Numbered from the stretch's first letter, positions 1 through 8,365 are shown. The stretch: 64,000 nt of DNA from Planctomicrobium piriforme (GCF_900113665.1 NZ_FOQD01000002.1:62001-126000), one strand, 5' to 3'. Translations and numbers: made by a program. The notes: generated by a model not told the origin, from the sequence alone.

Positions 1-16
1 TCGACTTCGACAACGC

Positions 17-448
17 TCATCCCAGTCGAAACAGGCCTGCCAGCGCACTCCTCACCTGCAACAGGCTGCGTCGGACCATCGCGACGGCCGCCATTCTGGA
101 TGTCCCGTATTCCAGGTACCCGATGTACCGCACGCCGTTGCTGGCCGAGACTGTGCTTGCCTGGTCCGACTCCTGCTGAATCAGTTGCCCCAGCCGTCGG
201 CCTTCTTCCACCGCTGTGGGATGTGGACCTTCCCAGCCTGAGGGGGGCGAACCTCCCAACTGTTCCAAAGGCTGAACCCAGGCGGCACGCGACCGGGCCG
301 TATCGACAGGATTGCCTGCAATCGTTGCCTGCAGGCACTGCACCATTGCCTCCTGCACCATGATTCGTCGGGCACTCTGCAATGGACCTTCCGACAGTTC
401 CCGAATCCGGTCCGCCGCGTCCCCTTCGATCTGAATGTCGATCTGCAT
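17..448 (-). CDS. HK97 gp10-like phage structural protein
   Basis: A 143-residue protein that resembles HK97 gp10-type head-tail proteins of siphophages: a short basic N-terminal part, a central helix (QEAMVQCL) followed by the typical 'PVDTARSRAAW' stretch, and a C-terminal 'YIGYLEYGTSRMAA' segment, the 'LEYGT' being characteristic of this family. It lies 12 bases downstream of a head-closure-like gene in the same direction, which is the usual order in tailed phages. The assignment rests on motif memory and gene order, not on a search. The start at 448 follows a GGCGAAG sequence. The block continues beyond the left edge of the window. Confidence 0.6.
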   Translation of the reverse strand: MQIDIQIEGDAADRIRELSEGPLQSARRIMVQEAMVQCLQATIAGNPVDTARSRAAWVQPLEQLGGSPPSGWEGPHPTAVEEGRRLGQLIQQESDQASTVSASNGVRYIGYLEYGTSRMAAVAMVRRSLLQVRSALAGLFRLG

Positions 449-460
449 TGACGCTTCGCC

Positions 461-835
461 TTATTCCAAATTGCCGGCGCTGATGCAGTCGAGCAACAGG
501 ACGCCAGGCATCTGTGATTCGGTGACCGTGCGGATTTCGAACTGCGTCTCATCCACCGCCAGCCGTGCTGACGTGAGTTTTGCCCCTGCCGGGAGATCCC
601 GTGCCCGCACCAGGTATTGCCGCCGTGTGAGACTCAACGTCGCCGAGATCCCCTCGACAGGCTGCTGTGCAAGCGTCTGTCGCACCGCCGTCAATGTGCT
701 GCGGAACACCCGATCCTCCTCCCGGCCCGTCGCCACATCGTAGCGCCGCAATACTTCCTCGAACTGGATGGTTTCCCCCCAGTCCGCAAACAGTTGATCC
801 GAATCCGCCGTCAAGATGCTGGTCGGAACTGACAT
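461..835 (-). CDS. phage head-tail joining / head-closure-like protein
   Basis: A 124-residue protein with a beta-rich make-up ('TLSLTRRQYLVRARDLP', 'FEIRTVTESQMPGVLLLDC') compatible with the small beta-barrel head-closure or head-tail adaptor proteins of tailed phages. A GAGAGGT ribosome binding site precedes the ATG at 835. It sits directly upstream of the gp10-like gene, the expected neighbour. No catalytic motif is visible. It could equally be another small neck or tail protein; the phage origin is better supported than the exact role. Confidence 0.5.
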   Translation of the reverse strand: MSVPTSILTADSDQLFADWGETIQFEEVLRRYDVATGREEDRVFRSTLTAVRQTLAQQPVEGISATLSLTRRQYLVRARDLPAGAKLTSARLAVDETQFEIRTVTESQMPGVLLLDCISAGNLE

Positions 836-895
836 CGCTTACCTCTCACATCAAATGAACTGGACGGAGTTCAGTCAGGCGCTGTCCTCTTCCCC

Positions 896-965
896 TCACC
901 CCCAGCCCCTCTCCCCGATGGGACGCCGAATGAGTGGATAATCGAACTCGGGGCGAGGGGGGACG
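896..965. repeat. intergenic palindromic repeat, family R3
   Basis: GC-rich arms (CCCCTCACCCCC ... GGGGCGAGGGG) around a centre with GATGGGACGC and AATCGAACTCGGGG. A near copy lies at 23283-23363, and shorter relatives at 20907-20944, 43021-43072 and 50341-50384. The arms can pair into a hairpin. Confidence 0.8.
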
Positions 966-1095
966 ATTTGTCATTGGTCAGTGAGGAAGTAGTCGGCTAT
1001 CGGCGATCAGCTTTCGGCATGTTCTGACCCTTGAATCCTAGCCCCTGACCCCTCCTTTTCCGGCACTGGACTCTCGACGCTGGACACTGGACTCA
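961..1095. repeat. composite mosaic repeat, copy A
   Basis: A string of short modules: TTGTCATTGG, then CGGC...ATCAGCTTTCGGCATGT, then GCCCCTGACCCCTCC, then GGACACTGGACTC. The same modules in the same order occur at 18435-18613. Copy A touches the 3' end of the small coiled-coil gene at 1093. Confidence 0.75.
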
Positions 1096-1317
1096 TTCCA
1101 GCAGCCGCCCCAGCGCCGCGTTACACACCGCCCCCAGTGCGAACGCAATCAGCGTCACCAGCGGCGACAGGCTGTATTTCCATTGCTCGATCAATCGCAG
1201 GCGGTCTTCGTGGTCGCTCTTCACTTCCGTCAGCCCCGCCAGCGACACCCGCAGGCCTTCGAGATTGACGTTCACCTGTGCCAGCGACTCCAGAATCCGG
1301 TCTACCGATTCGTCCAT
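1093..1317 (-). CDS. small coiled-coil protein with C-terminal membrane segment
   Basis: A 74-residue protein: an N-terminal heptad-rich helix (residues about 1-48, 'VDRILESLAQVNVNLEGLRVSL') followed by a charged linker and one C-terminal hydrophobic segment ('LSPLVTLIAFALGAVCNAALG'). This layout is common for phage-encoded haemolysin-XhlA/holin-like accessory proteins. The ATG at 1317 is chosen over an upstream one because GAGG lies 9 bases before it. It is within the phage-like block; a holin-like role is only an inference. Confidence 0.5.
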   Translation of the reverse strand: MDESVDRILESLAQVNVNLEGLRVSLAGLTEVKSDHEDRLRLIEQWKYSLSPLVTLIAFALGAVCNAALGRLLE

Positions 1318-1339
1318 ACCATGATGCCTCGTTGTATTC

Positions 1340-1530
1340 AGGAACAAGAACCACGGAAGGCACGGAATTCACGGAGAAAAAATCCGGAACTCGTTTCTTC
1401 TCTCATCTGACTATTTGACCTTCGACGCACATTCGAGTTCATCACCAAGGGAAATCGTGAGTTGCAGGGAGAACCGAGGGACTTGATTCTCTTCCGTGTT
1501 CTCCGTGCCTTCCGTGGTTCAGTCTTTGCC
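1340..1530. repeat. long inverted-repeat element R1, copy a
   Basis: Left arm at about 1349-1380 (AACCACGGAAGGCACGGA...) is the reverse complement of the right arm at about 1490-1519 (...TCCGTGCCTTCCGTGGTT). Each arm is itself built from CACGGA units. The centre of about 110 bp shows no gene. Relatives lie at 10025-10190, 31787-31923 and 32905-33008. Confidence 0.85.
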
Positions 1531-1531
1531 T

Positions 1532-1801
1532 TCAACGCATGTCCGCCTGCGACATCGACCACCCCGGTCGCGAGTTCAGCAACTGCTGATAGGCGTCTCG
1601 CGCCGCCAGCAGTGCCTGCAGATTGGCTGCCCGATCAGTCGTTTGACCGGCCGGTCCGCCGACGCCGTACTTCAGCGCCGAAAGCTTGCCGTCCCGCACC
1701 AGATTCAGAAGATCGAGATCGATCTGCGTCAAGATGCCCTGAATCTGCTCGACCGACAGTTCCGCACCGGCCACGCCATCCAGACTCGTCAGATCCGCCA
1801 T
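1532..1801 (-). CDS. small phage-like protein, gpW-like pattern
   Basis: An 89-residue protein, helical, with 'LLNLVRDGKLSALKYG' followed by 'NLQALLAARDAYQQLL'. This recalls the small gpW-type head-tail connectors (helix, short beta hairpin over a basic GK motif, helix), but the similarity is weak and I would not assign the function. It is 10 bases from the preceding small reading frame and shares its direction with all other genes of this block. Confidence 0.4.
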   Translation of the reverse strand: MADLTSLDGVAGAELSVEQIQGILTQIDLDLLNLVRDGKLSALKYGVGGPAGQTTDRAANLQALLAARDAYQQLLNSRPGWSMSQADMR

Positions 1802-1810
1802 GCTGTTCCC

Positions 1811-1990
1811 TTACATGCCCCGGCCAAAAGCCGACTCTTCCATGTCTCGCACTTGTGCGTACGCCAGCAGCCTGAGCTGCTTTTCATAACAGAGTTCGAA
1901 GAACTCTTGCTCGCTCAGCTTGAGCCGCTCACACACCCGTAGCACCTGATATTCCAGCGTACGGGCAGCCTGCAGGGCGTCGGCTAGGCG
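1811..1990 (-). CDS. short helical phage-like reading frame without own start
   Basis: An open frame ending with TAA at 1811-1813 reads a highly charged helix ('RTLEYQVLRVCERLKLSEQEFFEL ' then 'LLAYAQVRDMEE' and 'FGRGM'). No ATG, GTG or TTG lies in frame between the stop of the 179-residue gene and an internal GTG, so it either starts at that GTG (44 residues) or is reached by a -1 shift from the upstream gene, as in tail-assembly chaperones. The upper boundary given here is approximate. The protein-like composition is clear; the expression mode is not. Confidence 0.4.
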   Translation of the reverse strand, partial: RLADALQAARTLEYQVLRVCERLKLSEQEFFELCYEKQLRLLAYAQVRDMEESAFGRGM

Positions 1991-2523
1991 GAAGACCCTT
2001 CCGGCTCCGGCGAAAAAGTTTCTTGCACCGCCGACAGTTGCTCGTCGATCAGATTGCTGAGCCGGCAGACTTCCCGACAGAGCAGCACAAGGTCGCCGGC
2101 GGTGAAGCCTGCCTGTTCCAGTTCCGCAAAGATCGACTCGGCATAATTTCGCCAGGTTTTGGCGGTCGCTGTTTCACTCGGAGGAGCCGTCTCGAAGGCG
2201 ACGGCCGGATCGCCTGCGAGCGCTTCCACCACCGACAGCACCGCCACGCATTGGTGATAGCAGTCGAGTTCCGCCAGGAACTCCGGCTGCCGTTGGTCCG
2301 CAAGCGTCAGCACCATCCCCTGGGCATCGCGCAGCGGTTTCCCCGCCGAGTCCCTGGCAATTTTCAGCGGCGGCAGCGGAGGCACAATGCCGCGGTTCCT
2401 GAGCCGCTGATGGAACCCCAGGGGCAACGGCCGCAATTGCAACGTCAGCGGCTCGCCGCCGACCCGTCGCAAATGGTATCGCGAGACAAAAAAATTCTGG
2501 ACAGGCAGACCGGACAGTTTCAT
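1984..2523 (-). CDS. uncharacterised phage-associated protein
   Basis: A 179-residue protein not recognised by name. N-terminal half is beta-rich and basic ('LRPLPLGFHQRLRNRG', 'PPLKIARD'), the C-terminal half helical ('TWRNYAESIFAELEQAGF', 'LVLLCREVCRLSNLIDE'). It opens the leftward run of small phage-like genes. Its 3' end overlaps the short helical frame in the -1 register, an arrangement used by tail-assembly chaperones of tailed phages, but the protein itself carries no diagnostic motif. No good ribosome binding site precedes the ATG at 2523. Confidence 0.5.
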   Translation of the reverse strand: MKLSGLPVQNFFVSRYHLRRVGGEPLTLQLRPLPLGFHQRLRNRGIVPPLPPLKIARDSAGKPLRDAQGMVLTLADQRQPEFLAELDCYHQCVAVLSVVEALAGDPAVAFETAPPSETATAKTWRNYAESIFAELEQAGFTAGDLVLLCREVCRLSNLIDEQLSAVQETFSPEPEGSSA

Positions 2524-2676
2524 ACGCGCGTGTTCTGTTGTGATAGCAAAGTCAGTTCAGGGAACGTCTTCACACCATCACAACGGGTTGCGCAGAAAGG
2601 AAAGGAGCGGTCGGCAATCAGCAGTCAGAGCGACCCGGTGAAGCTCAAGAGAAGTGCTCGACCATTTCCCTGTCCC

Positions 2677-2705
2677 CTAACTCCTAACTCCTATCCCCTG
2701 ATTCT
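2677..2705. repeat. TCCTAAC heptamer repeat R4 at a gene end
   Basis: CTAACTCCTAACTCCTA followed by TCCCCTG. It encodes the last codons and the stop of the aldo/keto reductase on the minus strand. The same sequence ends coaB at 38203. Confidence 0.8.
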
Positions 2706-3687
2706 GCCCCTGCATCGGCATGACGGCAGGCCGGGTCGCAACCGGCCCGCGTTGTTCGATCGCTTCCCAGCATCTGGCGAACTGGTCGTCGGTGACATAG
2801 GCGTTCATCGCGAAGGCTGTTTCCCGGATCTGGTCCGGACGCTTCGCTCCGCACAGCGCGGCCGTAATGCCAGCCTGACGAATCGTCCATGCAATCACGA
2901 GCTGCGCCACGGTCAGACCAGCTTCGTTCGCGATCACCCGAATGCGATCCACAAAGTCATGGGTCTTGTCCCATTCTTCACCCACAAAGACAGGGTATTT
3001 CTGCCGACCGTCGCGCGGATCCCAGACGTGGCTTCGCTGCAGCTTTCCAGCCAAAAAGCCCTTCATCAGCGGCCAGTACACGACCGCTGAGATCCCATGC
3101 ATCCGGCACCACGGCAGCAGGTCGGCTTCGATTTCCCGCTGCAACATATTGTACGGCGGCTGCACGGCGGTGATCGGACAGACCGAATGAAAGATTTCGT
3201 ATTCCACAAGTGACGAAAAGTTTGACACGCCGACAGCGCGAATCTTGCCTGACTGCTGCAGTTCGAGCAGCGCACCGGCGGAATCGGCGACCGGCACCAT
3301 CGGGTCGGACGCATGCAGGTAGTACAGATCGATACGGTCAGTGCGCAGCCGCCGCAGCGATTCATCGCATTCGCGGAAAATCGTCTCCGGGCGGGCGTCG
3401 CGAGCCTGCTGTCGATCCGGTCCCCAGTGCAGTCCGCACTTGGTCGCCAGGATGATCTGATCCCGATGCCCTCCGAGCGCTGCGGCAATCAGTCGTTCGC
3501 TTTCCCCTTCGTACCCGTAGATGTACGCGGTGTCGAAGAAGTTGACTCCCGCATCGAACGCTGCCTGTAACGTCGACAGGCTGTTCTGCTCGGTGACGTC
3601 GACGCTGGTGACTCCGGCAATCGGCCAGCAGCCCATTGCGACCGGCGAGACGTACATGTCCGTATTTCCGAGTTGCCGCAGCTTCAT
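2677..3687 (-). CDS. aldo/keto reductase
   Basis: A 336-residue NAD(P)H-dependent aldo/keto reductase of the general AKR (YajO/Tas-like) group, expected to be cytoplasmic with a TIM-barrel fold. The catalytic tetrad is visible: Asp in 'FFDTAYIYGYEGESE', Tyr shortly after, Lys in 'ILATKCGL' and His in 'YYLHASDP'. 'AVGVSNFS' and the cofactor-end 'ALCGAKRPDQI' are also in place. The ATG at 3687 is preferred to 3726 because it is preceded by GGGGAG and matches the usual 'KLRQLGNTD' start. Substrate unknown. The C-terminus 'GIGVRS' is encoded by a heptamer repeat. Confidence 0.93.
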   Translation of the reverse strand: MKLRQLGNTDMYVSPVAMGCWPIAGVTSVDVTEQNSLSTLQAAFDAGVNFFDTAYIYGYEGESERLIAAALGGHRDQIILATKCGLHWGPDRQQARDARPETIFRECDESLRRLRTDRIDLYYLHASDPMVPVADSAGALLELQQSGKIRAVGVSNFSSLVEYEIFHSVCPITAVQPPYNMLQREIEADLLPWCRMHGISAVVYWPLMKGFLAGKLQRSHVWDPRDGRQKYPVFVGEEWDKTHDFVDRIRVIANEAGLTVAQLVIAWTIRQAGITAALCGAKRPDQIRETAFAMNAYVTDDQFARCWEAIEQRGPVATRPAVMPMQGQNQGIGVRS

Positions 3688-3744
3688 GTCTCTTTTTCTC
3701 CCCAGGCCCGTTCTGTCGTTTTTCAATTGATCGCAAATGTGTCG

Positions 3745-4629
3745 TCAGGTGCCGTCGTCCGGACGGCTTGGATCATCGCGATACTGGCGTCGCGCTTCAC
3801 TGGCCCCTTGCAGGAAACCTCGCAGATCCTGATGCCGTTCTTCGTCGAGCGCGATGCGGCACTGCTGCAGCGCTGACACCAACCGGTCGATGCCGCGCAG
3901 CATCTCCGGCTTGTTCAACGCAAAAATTGCCGACCACAATTCCGGGTCGCCTGCCGCGACACGCGTTGTGTCCCTGTAACCGGTGCTGGCATATTCGAGA
4001 ATCGCCGGCTCAACGAGAGAAGCCACCGCCGATGCCGCCAGATGCGGCAGGTGACTCGTCAGCGCCAATGTCTTGTCATGTTCCTGCACCGACATCAGCC
4101 GCACGCGCATTCCGAGCCGTTCCCAGAACCGCCGCACCTGCTGGACGTTGTCGTCGACAGTCGGATACCCCCTCGGCGTCAGTACGCACAACCGGCCCGG
4201 CAGCAAGCTGGCATTGGCATGTTCGAATCCGCTGTGATGAGAACCAGCCAATGGATGCGCGGCGACAAAGCGGTCGCCGCTGTATTCCAGATCAACCGCC
4301 CGCTGAATGCTCCCCTTGACGCTCCCGGCATCCGTCACCAGCGTCGACGTCCCCTCGGTCGCCTGTAATGCGGCGAGAACATCGGTCGCGATGCGGTCGA
4401 CGGGCGTGCAGACCACAATCAGACCTGCACGAGACAGGTCGTCAGACGACGTGGCCGCCTCGTCGATCACCCCGTGAGATTTCGCCGCGGCCAGACGGTC
4501 GCGGTTGCGTCCGAATCCAATCACCGATCGCGCCGCGCCGCAGCTCTTCGCAGCGAGCGCGATGGAGCCGCCGATCAGCCCGACGCCCATCACCGCGATG
4601 CAATCGAATTGTGAACCCGTTTCCGCCAT
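3745..4629 (-). CDS. tyrA: prephenate dehydrogenase
   Basis: A 294-residue TyrA-family dehydrogenase that oxidatively decarboxylates prephenate (or arogenate) in tyrosine synthesis. N-terminal Rossmann motif 'VMGVGLIGGSIA' (GxGxxG), then 'VCTPVD', the conserved 'HPLAGSHHSG' with the catalytic-region His, and the helical dimerisation part with 'LALTSHLPHLAA'. No chorismate mutase or ACT domain is fused. The ATG at 4629 is chosen because the 23 upstream residues are low-complexity and absent from the family. No other aromatic amino acid gene lies nearby. Confidence 0.93.
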   Translation of the reverse strand: MAETGSQFDCIAVMGVGLIGGSIALAAKSCGAARSVIGFGRNRDRLAAAKSHGVIDEAATSSDDLSRAGLIVVCTPVDRIATDVLAALQATEGTSTLVTDAGSVKGSIQRAVDLEYSGDRFVAAHPLAGSHHSGFEHANASLLPGRLCVLTPRGYPTVDDNVQQVRRFWERLGMRVRLMSVQEHDKTLALTSHLPHLAASAVASLVEPAILEYASTGYRDTTRVAAGDPELWSAIFALNKPEMLRGIDRLVSALQQCRIALDEERHQDLRGFLQGASEARRQYRDDPSRPDDGT

Positions 4630-4715
4630 GCCGCCGATTGTAATCGCCGCACCGCCTGACGGCGAACATGCGGCGATCTCCCCGACGACCGGCTCCAAGG
4701 CGATCTGGCTTTTGG

Positions 4716-4800
4716 ATTGCCCGTTCTGCCACGCGGCGAGTTGCGTTCCTCAATCGGAACGCGTGCTGCGCGGGCACTCGGGAGAGCAAATTGCTCTCAA
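4716..4800. repeat. 85-bp repeat R6, copy 1, at 3' end of the CotH gene
   Basis: Contains CTGCCACGCGGCGA, the hairpin GCGTTCC-tcaatc-GGAACGC, CGCGGGCAC and a second hairpin GAGAGCAA-a-TTGCTCTC. It starts one base after the CotH stop codon (minus strand). The related copy at 15621-15704 holds the same place behind the MBOAT gene. It may act as a transcription terminator. Confidence 0.8.
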
Positions 4801-4801
4801 G

Positions 4802-6739
4802 TCAGCGAGCTTTTCCCGCTTTCTTGATCTCCGGCTGGCTCAGCAGAAACTTCCGCCGCTGGTCGGCAAAGCTCTTCAGCGACATTCGCCGATCGTTCGC
4901 CTCGCCGCTCGACGTCTGGGAAACCGCTGCCCGGAACGCCGCCGTCGATGAGAGCTTCTTCGTGTCCTGTTCGACCGCGGAGTCGATCAAACGGACGTAG
5001 CTCTCGACCACTGGCCCCAGCTTCTGCCAGTCCAGCCAATCCTCGGTCAAAGTAAGGACATGGTCCAGATACTTTTCTTTCAGAGCCGGCACCGCCAGCA
5101 GTTTGCTGCGGAGCGGCTTCGACGTGTCTTTCAGTCCATACAGCGGTTCGAGTTCGATGCCGTTCTTCCCGCCAGGGCTTGTCATACCACCTGGTCCGCG
5201 TTGACGTCCCATCGGGCCGCCCTGTCCTGGTGGTCCCATCGGGGGGCCCATTGGCGGTCCACCGTCCGGCGGAGGGCCAAAGCCCATCGGACCGCCGCCC
5301 GGTGGTCCTCCCTCTGGAGGACCATTTCCAGGCCCGCCTGGCCCGCCCGGACCATTTGGTCCCCCGGGCCCGCGTCCCATGCCGCGTCCGCCTGGTCCCA
5401 TGCCCGGCGGCCCCATCCCCATGCCGGGGCCCATCGCCGCCTGAAACGTTTCATTCGCGTCGTGCGGCAGGATGTGGAACTTTCCTTTCTCATCGAGATA
5501 GATGCTGTAGTCGCTGGCCCGAATCCAGTAGCCGTCGCTGTTGATCAGCACGTTTTCCAGCGCCAGGAACCACAATGCTCCGTCCACGTCGAGCATCGGC
5601 TCCAGCGCCGCTTCCAGCTTGTCGGCCGGGGTTTCATTCAGCGTCTTGCAGAGTTTGATCAGCGCCTGCCAGGCCGCGTCATCGTCTTTCGACTTGATGT
5701 CGTAGATCTTCTTGTACGCCTCGGGATCGTCACCCAGGTATTCGAGCCCGCCGCGTCCGCCGGGACTTCCCGGCACTTTCCACCGCGCTCCGTTCGACTC
5801 CCTGAAGTTTTCCTTCACCAGCGTTTTGTCGAACTGCTGCACGTTCGAGTACACGCCCCAGCTCTCGCCGTTAATCACCACCCGCACGAAGTTCGCCTTC
5901 GGCGCGGCGATGTATTTGCGTGCGATGTCGAAGTACAGCACGGTATGCAGAAACGAAGGATCTTCGTGCGAGTTGTTGAGGTTGAGAGTTTTATAGCCGT
6001 CGAGCCGCTGATTCTCATCCACAAAGTCGAGCGAGACATTCAGCGAGCGCTTCGAGCCTGCCTGCACGCCCATGAATGACGACATACCGCGGAAATGTAC
6101 CCCCACCTGCGGATAGGTTTTCCCGTCGACGACCAACGTCGCCGGGATTTCGACGTCCGTGTTGTTAAACTCGGCCATCTCCGTTTCCCAGTCCGGATCT
6201 TCGAACGTCAGGAACACGGTGCGGAAAACCGTCGGGTCATAGAGCGCGGCCTCGATCGGCTGCACTTCGTCCACGGCGACTTTCGGCCCGGGGCTGGCTG
6301 GTTCACGCTCGCGACCCGGCCCGAAGCCCGGAGGCCCAAAACCACGACCACCGCCCGGTGGACCGCCCATCGGTCCTCCCCCGGGGGGCCCTCCATTCGG
6401 CCCGCCACCCGGTCCGCCTGGCGGCATTCCCCCGCCAGGACCGCCTGGTCCACCCGGACCAAAACCCGGCCGGCCAAAGCCGCCCGGCCCTCTCTGCGGG
6501 TTCTCTTTCATGAACTTGCGGGCATCGTCCCGTTCCGTGCGATTGAGACGCTTGTCTCCATCTTTATCAAACTGCGAAACGAGTTTGCGTTCCTGATGCA
6601 TCATCCCGCCTGGAGGCGGGCCAGGGGGAAAGCCGCCCGGAAACATGCCCCCCGGCGGACCATCCTGATTCTGGGCAAAGGCGGCAACGCTCGCGCCTCC
6701 CATCAATAACAAAGCGACAGCAAACTTACGGGAAGACAT
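4802..6739 (-). CDS. secreted CotH-family kinase-like protein
   Basis: A 645-residue protein with a signal peptide (residues 1-22, ending AFAQ), an EF-hand-like loop 'DKDGDKRLNRTE', and a CotH domain from about residue 165 to 440 ('VFLTFEDPDW', 'VGVHFRGMSS', 'YKTLNLNNS', 'NGESWGVYSNVQQFDK'). The CotH active-site motif is present as 'HDANETF'. CotH proteins are atypical protein kinases first known from Bacillus spore coats. Two Gly/Pro/Met-rich stretches (about residues 85-140 and 445-535) flank or interrupt the domain. It is downstream of DUF4956 and VTC genes on the same strand, a grouping that suggests a joint role in a surface or polyphosphate-linked process. Confidence 0.88.
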   Translation of the reverse strand: MSSRKFAVALLLMGGASVAAFAQNQDGPPGGMFPGGFPPGPPPGGMMHQERKLVSQFDKDGDKRLNRTERDDARKFMKENPQRGPGGFGRPGFGPGGPGGPGGGMPPGGPGGGPNGGPPGGGPMGGPPGGGRGFGPPGFGPGREREPASPGPKVAVDEVQPIEAALYDPTVFRTVFLTFEDPDWETEMAEFNNTDVEIPATLVVDGKTYPQVGVHFRGMSSFMGVQAGSKRSLNVSLDFVDENQRLDGYKTLNLNNSHEDPSFLHTVLYFDIARKYIAAPKANFVRVVINGESWGVYSNVQQFDKTLVKENFRESNGARWKVPGSPGGRGGLEYLGDDPEAYKKIYDIKSKDDDAAWQALIKLCKTLNETPADKLEAALEPMLDVDGALWFLALENVLINSDGYWIRASDYSIYLDEKGKFHILPHDANETFQAAMGPGMGMGPPGMGPGGRGMGRGPGGPNGPGGPGGPGNGPPEGGPPGGGPMGFGPPPDGGPPMGPPMGPPGQGGPMGRQRGPGGMTSPGGKNGIELEPLYGLKDTSKPLRSKLLAVPALKEKYLDHVLTLTEDWLDWQKLGPVVESYVRLIDSAVEQDTKKLSSTAAFRAAVSQTSSGEANDRRMSLKSFADQRRKFLLSQPEIKKAGKAR

Positions 6740-6810
6740 GATGATTGCCCTTGAGAAAACCGCTGTTGAAACGCGGCAGAGAAGTGATCAATTGAACGAT
6801 GATAGTTTTG

Positions 6811-6846
6811 CTTCTATTTCGAATCTCGTGCTTCGGATTTCAGGTT
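6811..6846. repeat. repeat R7, copy
   Basis: TTTCGAATCTCGTGCTTCGGATTTC in two overlapping parts, located between the CotH and DUF4956 genes. Related copies at 44392-44525 and 56417-56468. Confidence 0.65.
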
Positions 6847-6879
6847 TTCACCTGCCCACTATCCACAACCCACTGTCCA

Positions 6880-7560
6880 CTAATTCAGATGGAGCTCAAC
6901 CCCCATCACCCCTTCCACCTGATTGAGTTCAGATACAAATTGCGTGAGCGATGACTGCGGCAGCAGTTGGCCAACGTAAGTGAGATCGAGCGCGGCCCCT
7001 TGTCGGGCGGTCGCCACTTCAACCAGCCCCACATTGGCCAGTGAGCGCTGCAAAACATGTTCGAGGGTTTGAGCCGGATCGCGCCCCAGCGCGAGACGAA
7101 TCGTCAGTCGGCAATGACCTGCGCCGTTGTTGCCCTTCCCGCGCCACGGCCACCGGCTTAATGCCACCGCCGTGACTCCGACGATGGGCAACCCAACCAC
7201 CGGCAACAGCAACAGGCCGGCGCCACTCGCCATGCCTACTATGACTGAGAGAATCACAAACGCGGTGTCACGGGTATCATCAACGACTGTCCGAAACCGC
7301 ACGATCGATAATGCTCCCACCAGACTGAACGCCCTGGCAACGCTGTTGCCGATGGTCATCGAGACCATCGCAATCAGTACCGACAGCAACACCAGCGTGG
7401 TCCCCAGTGCGGCAGGGTTCCCATGATGCCGGCCGTGCGAGATGCGATAGATCCCCGACACGCACAGCCCGAACGCCAGCGACACCAGCAGCCGAACTGC
7501 CAGCGTCTGGGGCGGCACGGAAGGGTCAATGATGTCGGTCGAAGTGAGCCACTCAGGCAT
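6880..7560 (-). CDS. DUF4956 membrane protein
   Basis: A 226-residue inner-membrane protein with three or four hydrophobic segments in residues 20-140 and a soluble C-terminal domain of about 85 residues. The family signature 'VGALSIVRFRTVVDDTRDTAFV' is present as 'LVGALSIVRFRT' and 'DTRDTAF'. DUF4956 proteins are of unknown biochemical function but are regularly encoded beside VTC-domain and CotH proteins. Its first 8 bases overlap the end of the VTC gene, so the two are translationally coupled. The C-terminal domain resembles a small ferredoxin-like fold ('VSELNQVEGVMGVELHLN'). Confidence 0.88.
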   Translation of the reverse strand: MPEWLTSTDIIDPSVPPQTLAVRLLVSLAFGLCVSGIYRISHGRHHGNPAALGTTLVLLSVLIAMVSMTIGNSVARAFSLVGALSIVRFRTVVDDTRDTAFVILSVIVGMASGAGLLLLPVVGLPIVGVTAVALSRWPWRGKGNNGAGHCRLTIRLALGRDPAQTLEHVLQRSLANVGLVEVATARQGAALDLTYVGQLLPQSSLTQFVSELNQVEGVMGVELHLN

Positions 7561-8365
7561 CGACCGGCTCCCGGCGTTCCGCCAGTTTCAGAGTCTCGAC
7601 GCAATGCCGATACTTCGAACACCCGCCGGGAATCATGCCCAGTTGAGCAATGGCTTCTTTGAATCGTCGTGGCAACGCGCCGACAAACTTCAATTCGCAG
7701 ATCATGCGGTCTGCAAATAACGGTCGCCATTCGGCCTGATGATCGAACGACCAAGCCGCAGCCGGCCGGCCGCGCAGTTGCCGATCCAGCGTCAATCGCA
7801 CCGGCTGTCCTTCGAGGATGCCAAAATACGGCCGCCGCTCATAGGCCACTTCGCAGACGGGTTTCAATCCGTCTTCAACGACAGACCGGCAGAACCAGTC
7901 CTGCTCGGCACTGCGATGGTAAGAACACGTCAACAGACAGAGTTCGGCCAGAGTCGCCGCGCTGCGACGTTTTCCCACGCGACCGTTCGTCTTGGACTTC
8001 TGTTCAAGATAGACGGTCGAGTGGTCGCCATAGCGCCGGACCCGATACTTGTGATGTCGATGCACACCCTGTCGATGAAAAACCGCGAAGGCATCGGTAT
8101 CAGTATAGAGAGTTCGCACCTGATACCGCTGGTCCGAAAAGGGTGCGGCATGCGGGTCAATCGTCAGCTCGTCCTGCAGCAGCAACTCAAGTGCCGCCGC
8201 CAGGTCTGCACTCACCAGAAACTTGACTTCCGATGATGCCCCCTGTTCCACCCCGCACCGCAGCGAAGGGGACTCAAACGCAGTCCCGCTCCCGCACGAC
8301 ATCGTTGTCGCCTGCACGGAAGTCGCAGACATGGGCGGAACAATTTGTGGGGCAGGCAGAATCAA
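7553..8365 (-). CDS. VTC-domain polyphosphate polymerase-like protein
   Basis: A 270-residue protein whose region from about residue 45 onward is a VTC domain, the tunnel-fold family of the eukaryotic vacuolar polyphosphate polymerase. Expected tunnel residues are visible: 'EVKFLVS', 'YQVRTLYTDTDAF', 'HHKYRVRRYGD', 'VYLEQKSKTNGRVGKRR', 'LTLDRQLRG' and 'MICELKFVG'. These basic and acidic strands bind nucleotide triphosphate and metal. First gene of a minus-strand group followed by DUF4956 (8-base overlap) and CotH. The first 40 residues are poorly conserved in type, so the true start may be one of the internal Met codons. Confidence 0.85.
   Translation of the reverse strand: MILPAPQIVPPMSATSVQATTMSCGSGTAFESPSLRCGVEQGASSEVKFLVSADLAAALELLLQDELTIDPHAAPFSDQRYQVRTLYTDTDAFAVFHRQGVHRHHKYRVRRYGDHSTVYLEQKSKTNGRVGKRRSAATLAELCLLTCSYHRSAEQDWFCRSVVEDGLKPVCEVAYERRPYFGILEGQPVRLTLDRQLRGRPAAAWSFDHQAEWRPLFADRMICELKFVGALPRRFKEAIAQLGMIPGGCSKYRHCVETLKLAERREPVDA

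Noticed and set aside
5060..6079. 339-codon plus-strand frame opposite the CotH gene
   Set aside because: Shadow frame; no domain, while the opposite strand has the CotH motif and signal peptide.
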